Below, in pieces: positions 56,207 through 64,000 of a stretch of 64,000 nucleotides of DNA. Origin of the DNA: Aporrectodea caliginosa (taxonomy: Eukaryota > Annelida > Clitellata > Crassiclitellata > Lumbricidae); the NCBI GenBank assembly GCA_020284085.1, contig JACEVL010000163.1, positions 3,188,261-3,252,260 of the forward strand. Direction: 5' to 3'. Within the stretch, counting starts at the first letter, position 1; every line of letters begins with the position of its first letter. The position numbers and the translations under genes were made by a program. The notes beneath the pieces are model-generated. The model had not been told where the DNA came from. It did not search any database and saw only the letters and a program-made list of their open reading frames with translations.

Positions 56207-58408
56207 TAATAGTTAAATAAATATATTGATAGAGGTGTAAGTTAAGTTTTAGTAATTTTTGATAGTAAGGGTGGTTGTGTGATATATACAAATAGATTGT
56301 ACCAGTAGTAGTTCTGTAGTTTCACAAAGTGTTCATGGTACAAATGCCATGCTCAGTACAGCGTTCAGTATTCATCATTAATCATTGGACTTGTATTTAA
56401 GCTGCTTTCTAGGTCATTTTCCTTCAGCTTCTGCGTCTGGGGTTCGAATCTCGGTGCATCATGTTAAATTGACAATTTGTCGTTGAACCATTCTTCCGTT
56501 GGGTTAAGATGGTACATATATGTACTGTTGGATTGCTTTCGTTCTGTTTGTGCTTCAATCAAAAGATTCAGCTGAGATTTGCAGCATCAAGGTGATGTCG
56601 TTAGAGGCGTTTAATAAATGAGCAGTTACCTTAATGCAAGGTAACCAATTGGTACTGTTCTGTCCGTTCATTGGTAGACATGGAATCCCAATCCATGTGC
56701 ATTTAGCTACTTGAATTTGCTCGTCAGCTGTTTAACATGTAACGATAAGCTGTTTGATTACCGGTGCCATATATGTGCTTGGCACGGGATAGCTGTTTGA
56801 AGAAAGATATGTACAATGTAAATAGTTAAAGGTGGATCTAAAAATGTGAGTTCATTAAACCAGATTTGTCTGTATAAAGAGTAATCTAGTTTGATATCTG
56901 TTGAGTATATGATCAGTGTTTTAGAAGGTTGCCTTTTCCCCTCGCCAACCTGTTTCAGTGCCTCTTGTGAAATGGCAAACTGTAAATTCTTCTGAATCTT
57001 TAAGTTTGCATGAAGTGTCTACTTGTTCGTTAATATGTTAACTTTGGTCACTGTGTCCTGAATTCAAATCTTAGATGAAATTGGCTATTCATTGTCAAGC
57101 CATGCAACCTTTCAGAAAAGTTGATCACTTGTTGATTTACTGCTTTTAAGTTTTTGCTTAACTAGGAAGATCCCCGAATACCTGGATAGCACGTTTCGGG
57201 ATTATTGTCAATTAAAACATGTAATAAGGGAGTGGATGATCTTACTTTACATTGTACTAGCCACCTAATGAGTTAACTCATCATCATCTGAGGCTTGCTC
57301 TCTTCTGAAGCATTGCTATTTCCACAACGTTCAGCCAGCCGTCTCTGTTCTGGGCTCGCCTCTAGGCCGAGTACACTGCAGCCCAAAGTTCAGGGGCCCA
57401 GGTTGGCTTCCACTACCCTTGTCCACGTGTGGTGAGGGTGAATGGGGAACTGTCAGCAGTCAATCAGAGAATCTGACACAATCTTCGATGCCACCATTGA
57501 GTAGAAAAGATTAATAATTCCTGTTAGCTTATAATATCTTGTACATGTAATTTATTACTTGCAGTTCTAGATTCCAAGAATGTTAGATACGTTGCATTCT
57601 AAGATGTAGCAGAAGCCAATTTCAGTGTTAATCTTCAAAACTGTTTGTGATTTACTAGATTACTACCGGTACTTGAAAATGCACTCCAAAAGATACATAT
57701 TTGTAAAGTCAACTACATACACTGTTAGTTTTAACAACTTGTTTTACTTTACGTTTGAAGATCAAATACAATGATCAATCAACTTGTTGTTTGTTTACTA
57801 GTGCTTCTGTTCTAATCTTGCAGTTGTTGCTCAGTTATAACCATAGGCCTACATAGAATGTTTTGCTGCGCATGTCTTCCTGAGCATTTGGATGTAAGGA
57901 ATAGTTCTGTTACTGAAAAATGCCTATCAAGTGAAACTGCTTATGGAGTGCAATGATGCATTATAACAGTTAAATACGCTTACACTTTGCCCTGGCTGTA
58001 TAATTGTATCTACATGTTGTTTGATCTACATCTACTGCACTTGACAGCACTTCCCGGACCCATAATTATCTGAGGCAAGCTGTTAATGCCAGTGGAATCC
58101 TGAACCATATAATTATACTGTATCTGTCATATTCATATTAGAAATAGGCTGCTGAAATACTTCACAGACATGTCTAACAAAAAAGAATTTGAAAAACTGA
58201 AAGGACTTGTTTTATGCCTATCAAGTGAAATTGCTTATGGAGTGCAATGATGCATGCATTGCATGATATGGTATACATTTCTTCAAGATAGAGTGGACAT
58301 ATATGGAAGGGTTTGTGATTATCTCAAAATGTTTGCAATATTTAAAAATTAAGAATCTAGATTTTGACTTTACTGTTAAGCATGTCATACCTTCACACTG
58401 CAATTCAG
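56207..58408. other. No gene assigned; tRNA box B-like word
   Basis: 56445-56462 has GGGGTTCGAATCTCGG, a box B-like match that may be a worn SINE. A 43-bp direct repeat is present at 57921-57963 and 58215-58253. I could not find exons that clearly join to the segment at 58409. Confidence 0.4.
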
Positions 58409-58627
58409 GGTGATCTGGTTGTCCTGTTCTTTACTGCTACACTGCCACATGGAAGCTTTGCCGTGATTGGCCTCCTCGATCATTCCTTAGCAGTCGTCTT
58501 CCATGCAACCTGTAAGATGACCTTTCAGTGCCTTTATTTAACCAGCACATTGCCGGCCTTAGAGGTGCTGAACCGTGCGTTCACACAGGCCCGCAACTTG
58601 AGGGCCCAAAATGTCACAGAAAATTAA
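58409..58627 (+). CDS. Possible terminal exon of an unknown gene
   Basis: CTGCAATTCAG|GGTGAT opens a 72-codon frame ending TAA, followed after 55 bases by AATAAA (58682-58687). The peptide GDLVVLFFTATLPHGSFAVI, LAVVFHATCKMTFQCLYLTS and LEVLNRAFTQARNLR looks like folded protein with hydrophobic strands and a C-terminal helix. I do not recognise the family. The upstream exons are not identified. Confidence 0.4.
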   Translation, partial: GDLVVLFFTATLPHGSFAVIGLLDHSLAVVFHATCKMTFQCLYLTSTLPALEVLNRAFTQARNLRAQNVTEN

Positions 58628-58681
58628 CATGAACAAGCACCCTAATAATATTATGGTTTCGATTAAATCTTCTCTCTTGTC

Positions 58682-58687
58682 AATAAA
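58682..58687 (+). terminator. Poly(A) signal AATAAA
   Basis: CAATAAAATAAAAG lies 55 bases after the stop of the possible terminal exon. Confidence 0.5.
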
Positions 58688-59603
58688 ATAAAAGTCAAAT
58701 GTTACCAGCAGTTTTGTTTTGTTTTAAAAATTTGGGAGTGCTATAGTATTTTAACTTCCTCTATATCCCAGAATCGTTGTGACGATTAGCAATGAAAAAC
58801 AATTTGACTTGTCTCATGGAGGACCCATACAGTACAGGCTGCAAGGCTAGAACTGCACCAGTGGTTGAAGACCATTATATTCAATGGCGATCTTATATTG
58901 TCTGGTCGGGTACAAGTAGTCTCTTGCTGGTAGAAGGTGATGCACATCTGTCTACTCTATTCGTTGAGGCGCCACAGTGCATATAGAACAGGCATTCTTC
59001 ACGAGCCGACTGGTAGATTGAAGCGCCACCAGTGATCATAGGCATAATACACGGGGGTATGAGAGGTACGTGTGAGGCTGTGACCCCACTTTGGAATGGG
59101 TTACCTTGCCTCCCACTCTTCTTACCCCAAATATAATTCCATCATTAAATTGGCTAGGTCTAATTCCAGTTATGCTGTTTCTGTCTATGTTTGTATATGT
59201 AGGTATGGAGTTTGGTAGAAAGACAGACAGCACAAAGAGACAGACAGACAGATAAAATCATTTGTAGGACTACTGTAGCTTCATAAATATGTAAGCATAA
59301 TATTACGTGAGATTGTTATGGATGGATGATGGATGGATGGATGGATGGATGGATGGATGGATGGATATTGTGTTTGTAGCCTAAATGTCAGATGGAAAGA
59401 AACAGGCTATGGTAGGCCCTACTGTGTGCTGTGTTTAGAATTGGAGTGTTAAGAGAGGTAGAGTTCAGAATAGGATTTTTGTGAGAAAGCTTAAACAGTT
59501 TCAGTTTAAATGATTAGCCTAAAAGAGCGGCACTGAGATGGCATGAGGTGTCTTTCTTACGAGTTTGTAGGCTGTGAATCAGAGAATTGTAATTCTGTCT
59601 AGA
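58688..59603. repeat. (GGAT)n microsatellite; otherwise no gene
   Basis: GGAT repeats occupy about 59319-59366, preceded by CAGACAGACAGA at 59240-59252. The 64-aa frame at 58792 has no support. Confidence 0.7.
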
Positions 59604-60272
59604 TAGGGTTACCATACGTCCGGGTTTCCCGGACATGTCCTCTTTTTATGTCTCTGTCCGGGTGGTTTTCCAGAATTTCGGCTTTTGTCCGGGTTTTCCA
59701 CTTTGTTATTTTCTTACGTGGAACCCATACTTTCTTATAGATTTACTTGGAGCCTAGGACAACGATGTAGCCAGAAACACGCAAACACGTATTTATTAGC
59801 TCTACGATAAAAACCAGCGGAAGCCATTTTCATGTTGTTGCCTTTTTAATTTTGAAGTTTATCGTATTTCCTTCTTGGTTAGCGACAAAAGTACCGTAAA
59901 ACATTGTAACTTAGAAATGTCGAAACGAAAGTGTTCATTTACAGACGCAATGAAAACCAAAGACGCTGTCTTTCGTGCAGGTCGATCTGACTAGGAAGCT
60001 GAATGCGTAACATCCGACGGTGGAACTTATATTAGGCTATATTTCAGTTGCAAATACGGATGCGCTGGATTGGAAGGAGGAGTTCACCGTGTGTCTTTAT
60101 ATGAAGCTCCAAGTTGGGATGAATCGGATGATGCTGTAGCAATTGTATCATATATCTCAAAGAAAAGCAGGTAGTTTATGATAGCAAAATGTTTTGATCA
60201 GTTGTGCAACTTAAAGAGATTTGTCGAGGCAAACCATGATGAAGCAGACTGCGACGAGGGGTGAGTTCCTTG
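59604..60272 (+). mobile_element. hAT element, left part, interrupted
   Basis: It begins TAGGGTTACCATACGTCCGG, with CCGGG-rich subterminal repeats, a known style of hAT end. The ATG at 59917 starts MSKRKCSFTDAMKTKDAVFR, then a stop, then remnants of a zinc-finger-like transposase N-terminus. The nested element at 60273-61832 cuts it; its right end was not found. Confidence 0.7.
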
Positions 60273-61832
60273 CAGTGGCGGCACTACACCAGGGCATGCC
60301 AGGGCAAATGCCCTGGTAAAAAAGCCTTTGCCCTGGTCGTTGCCCTGCCAAATTTTGGCTCCAAAATTTTGCTATACAGCTTTATAGCATGATACACGAT
60401 ACACAACTGCAGGTCCACAGACGTGTATAACTGCATATGTGTGGTCTATCAATCATGAATTCACCTGTCGGAAAATTTGAATTTTGAACCACAGTAGAAG
60501 CGAACATTCAGTTGTTTGTACATGGAGACACGCTCGATATAGGGCCATGGCAGTGAGTGATGATTCTTCCATTGAGGCATGCATCCACTCTGCTCCAGCG
60601 TGTCTCTCTGTCTCTGTCTGTCTGTCTGTCTGTCTCTATATATATATATATGCATACATATATAATATAATGTATGTATTATATATATAATCGCTGTCTC
60701 TGTCCTACAGTGTCTCTATACATGCCATGGTATAATTCATTCGTTTACCGTAGGCCCCTACTTTTAAATATAATACGTAGACGAAAATTATCATCATCAG
60801 CCATGAATCCCTTGAAACGTATGTACAGTTCTGGCACTCAGAAAGGAGCAGAGGAAAGTCGAAAATTGAGGTTCCTGTTGTCGGTACTCCTTCCATCAAT
60901 TTGTTCTTTAAGATGCAAACCTCAGGTGCTGATATTCCTTCAGCTGCAGATGTTTGTGGAGAATGCAGATACAGCGGAGGAAGAAGCCGATAGGCTAGCT
61001 ATTAGTTCACTTTGCTCCGATGTGCCGACAACTTCCAAGTAGAAAATAGACGTCATTAGAGGTGAGGAAATTGACATTACTTCCAGTTCCACTGCTACCT
61101 CAGACTGTGATTTATTTAAGCTGGGCCGATTTTTCGATATACGGTACTAATCGGGCACACTTTTCTTCCACTATCGCATCTGCTTCCTTTAATTAAGAGC
61201 ATGACTTTATCTCAGGACCCATGTCATCCTAGTAGTCCGTTTGAAGAAGATGGAAGCGGGAGGCCTATTGTCAGTAGCAAACACCAGGGTGAGAATTCCC
61301 GGGGAGGTTAGGGGTTCAACCCCTTGTCTTTCTTAGGATCCCACAATAAAGTCTACATTTCACACGCGAACTGCACATAAATCAACGTCTAACCCCTATA
61401 GGCTTAATTGTATCTCATATGACACGAGTTACTTGAACAAATGCGTAAACGATAGGGCTTACCTGAATCAATGGCTCTATTTGTTGAACTTGTTGCTTTT
61501 GAAAACTGTTGTGCATGCTACCCAAAAGAGTATTTATTAGTAGGCCTAATGCTTTACTAAGTTCACGGAGATGTTAAAATTTGCTTTACAAATGTGCAAA
61601 AGCGTTCAGCTTCAGAGGGCTTTGCCCATCTGAGCCTCTGATCTGACAAGTATAATAGAGGACCGACTTATGGCGAGCGCGGTAGCGCGAAATTAAATGG
61701 TCACGATGCATATGGTGACGGTCACCATATAAGCTCGCGTTCCACGCTTGCCATAAATCACTTCTGCACTGGTTACTTGTATGACTGCCCTGGCTATGCC
61801 CTGGTAACAAAAAGTGTCTGGCGCCGCCACTG
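60273..61832 (+). mobile_element. hAT element nested in the previous one
   Basis: It starts CAGTGGCGGCACTAC and ends GGCGCCGCCACTG, inverted repeats of hAT type, with GTTCCTTG duplicated at 60265-60272 and 61833-61840. Subterminal CCAGGGCA words occur at both ends. Inside, KRMYSSGTQKGAEESRK (from about 60803) resembles the N-terminus of ZMYM-like hAT transposases. The rest is lost; a TCTG/TA microsatellite sits at 60605-60690. 1560 bp, inactive. Confidence 0.88.
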
Positions 61833-61840
61833 GTTCCTTG

Positions 61841-63680
61841 TTCCACGGACTCGCTTGGCTATTAGGCCCCGGCCCCCAAATGAGTAAGTCTACCTTTTGT
61901 TTTGCTAAGCATCTTTAATTTGGGCGCAGAAGAAATTCCTAGGTTACGCGTATGATTAAATAATTGTAATTGTAATCGAACATTTATATAGCGCCGCTAA
62001 AAAATCAACAGCGCCATAAACATCGTCAAAACATCGTCATGCATCGCCATAATTCTGCATAGACGTTTGGAGAAATAAAATCTAAAAACTGTTTGTCTTT
62101 CCAGAATATAGATGCTTGAACTTCTACCACAGTATAAATAATTACTGTGCTTCTACTATAATAATATTATTATTATATTACGTTCTGTTAGCTTTTTACG
62201 TGTGCGTTGTAGTGTTTAGTATGTGGAGCTGTACCTCCCGTGTTTCAGTATGATCAGTGTTATCGATTAATGGCTGACTGGGCGACGAAGTAAACAGAAG
62301 AAGGAGAAGGTCAGTTATCTAGGGAAATAAGGTGTAATGGCGGATGCTTGGATTACGAAACAGCAGTCGTGAATCTGCAGTTAAATTCCGCCTTTGGCTG
62401 GATTTCCGCGCATGCATTTGGATTAATCTTATTCGCTGCACAGTCTTGTGCTGCATCAGGGACGTTAGTGTTTTGACATGCATGTAGGACGTGCTCCAGC
62501 CAGGACAAAGCAGATGCTGTATGAACTGTTATACTGCCAGTAATGCAGAAGATCGATTTTGTCATTTAACACGAGGTAATTGTTTTTAATTTTATTGTGA
62601 TTCACCTGAATTGGTGCAGTAGCTATAGGCGCTCCACCTTTGGAATGATCACCAGAACCGCAAACTGGAAAGACATTGCTACATCAGAGCATCAGATATC
62701 ATGTACAGAGTATTATGTCAAAATTTATATAGCACCATTAAAATATTTCGGTTCTAAAGCTTGCTGCGTGATTGCAGTGCCGCTAGAGTGCCCTTTTCAT
62801 CAGAAATTGAGAAGTCAAGACTTGTAAGACTCAAGCCTATCTTATTAGTGCAAGATAGAACGTAGCTGTAGGCCTGTAGCATGATTGTATATGATGTATG
62901 GTATGAATTAATCAGTTTCATATTAATACAGACTTGTATAGTTATGACATCAGGTAATAATTCCTTTAGTACATGTATACCTTTCTCAATAGCAGTAATC
63001 AGAGATGTAAAACTTACGATGAAGAACATTTAGCAACAGCAATCCAACAAATGGAAATTCTTTACTTGTGGTTTACATGGCTCACTAATATACCTTCAGA
63101 CCTTATGTACTTCGGACCCTCGGTCTTTTCACTCCATGGTCGCTCTGCTCTCTGTTCGGCTGCCAGAGGCTTTCTGGTTGTTGTAATCAAAAACCTATGT
63201 AATTCAAATGCGCCTTGCGTTTATAAAAGTTTGAAGAAGGCACTGCACTGTACAATTATGCTGCAATGGCTTGTTGCGGTTACACTGCTTTAGAAAGTGG
63301 AAGATAACGAAAATACGTAAATTTACACTAGGAACTGAGGCATATCCAAGTGTGCTAAAGTGTGAACCGCAAGTGAAATGGCGATACTAATACAGTAATA
63401 AATGGCCAAGTTTTTTTCTTCTGCCTTGATTGTCTGTCAACATAGTTTTTGAGCAATGAAGAAACACAGTTACATGGAATATATGATGACTAAAAATATC
63501 TCATGCACTTTGATTATAATCTTATGAGGTGAATTTGTTAGATACTTTTATTAGTACTAGCACACTGATCGTTGGTCTGTGGTCACTGTGAATTGAAACT
63601 GCAAACATCTGATGAAATCTGTTGAGCTCAGCCCTGAGAGATGATGAGTTTGATTTGAACTTCATTTGTTGACTGTTGTA
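61841..63680. other. No gene seen; SINE tail near 61980
   Basis: 61962-62005 (- strand GGCGCTATATAAATGTTCG with an ATTACAATTA tail) is a SINE 3' end. 62725-62740 has another TATATAGCACC word. Remaining frames are unsupported. Confidence 0.45.
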
Positions 63681-63693
63681 GAAAATTCTAGTG

Positions 63694-64000
63694 ATGGATA
63701 AGCGAGTGAAGGAGAGCAAAAGCGCTGCAACCATTCGCCGACGTACAAACCATGGAGTGCCGTTTGGGAATTTCTTCAGTTTCAAACAGAAGACGCCCGC
63801 AGTCGATCCTTTTGAGTCGGACGGACAGGAAGATGGGATGAGTGAACCAAATGGTGACGAGTCTTCTCCGATAGTTGGTCCAAAAATCATCCAGAGTATC
63901 ATGTCATCACAGAAGAAGCTTTTCTGGAGCCTGATGGCCCTTCGAATGCTCAACGCACTGGTTATGCAGACATCGTTTGTTCCAGATGAATACTGGCAGT
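63694..64000 (+). CDS. PIGB: GPI mannosyltransferase 3 (PIG-B), N-terminal part
   Basis: PIG-B adds the third mannose to the GPI-anchor precursor in the ER, a GT22-family multi-pass enzyme using dolichol-phosphate-mannose. The ATG at 63694 opens 102 codons to the window edge: a basic, hydrophilic N-terminus (MDKRVKESKSAATIRRRTNH), a linker, then the first membrane segment SLMALRMLNALVMQ and the conserved TSFVPDEYWQ. The last is the GT22 signature with the Asp-Glu thought to be catalytic. TTGTTGACTGTTGTAG before 63682 looks like a splice acceptor, so a 5' non-coding or short exon may exist; the frame is also open back to it (KILV before the Met). The exon is cut by the window end. It lies about 7.8 kb downstream of sestrin on the same strand. 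Confidence 0.93.
   Translation, partial: MDKRVKESKSAATIRRRTNHGVPFGNFFSFKQKTPAVDPFESDGQEDGMSEPNGDESSPIVGPKIIQSIMSSQKKLFWSLMALRMLNALVMQTSFVPDEYWQ

Noticed and set aside
58792..58986. 64-aa frame MKNNLTCLMED...
   Set aside because: No family, no splice or promoter support; region looks like worn repeat.
63522..63953. 143-aa frame on the - strand
   Set aside because: Antisense shadow of the PIGB exon.

Overview
The window is nuclear DNA from an animal. Introns follow GT-AG rules, short exons sit in a large background of mobile DNA, and two conserved eukaryotic genes lie on the + strand. I cannot name the species. The repeat types (tRNA-headed SINEs ending in a gcgctatataaa-like motif, L2/CR1-like LINE relics, hAT, maT-like mariner, Helitron, Ty3/gypsy) and the frequent word AGGCCTA suggest a marine invertebrate, perhaps a non-vertebrate deuterostome. 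That placement is inference.

Layout. 1-16.9 kb is gene-poor. It holds a 28-bp minisatellite, a LINE tail running into a (GAT)n tract, microsatellites, a broken mariner with TA target duplication (6329-7354), a 154-bp tandem duplication, an unrecognised 325-aa open frame (11157-12134), three degenerate minisatellites in a row (12.2-14.0 kb), a complete non-autonomous Helitron (14000-14790), a hAT transposase relic and two different SINEs sharing one tail type. 16965-28222 is one nested structure on the - strand. An old Ty3/gypsy retrotransposon (target duplication GTAT) was split inside its RNase H region by a younger related copy (19957-26594, target duplication ATAC, LTRs 582 and 579 bp). 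28.2-33.4 kb has no recognised gene; a possible promoter lies near 31.2 kb.

33388-55933 is a complete sestrin gene: nine coding exons, including a 27-nt microexon, giving a 550-residue protein of the long SESN1-like type. Its introns carry a hAT-type MITE, a transposon with long inverted arms, a PIF/Harbinger-like MITE, SINEs and LINE pieces. 56-63.6 kb holds one possible terminal exon of an unknown gene (58409-58627) and a hAT element nested in another hAT. The window ends in the first coding exon of PIGB, GPI mannosyltransferase 3 (63694 onward).

How the parts relate. Sestrin (leucine and stress input to mTORC1) and PIGB (GPI-anchor synthesis in the ER) are ordinary housekeeping neighbours with no evident shared pathway. 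The rest is a record of mobile-element activity, including nested insertions datable by their target duplications and SINE/LINE pairs with matching 3' ends. The most unusual items are the array of GGCC-stem mini-hairpins kept in the 3' region of both gypsy copies, the replacement of U3 repeat modules between those copies, the sestrin microexon, and the altered leucine-pocket positions in sestrin.
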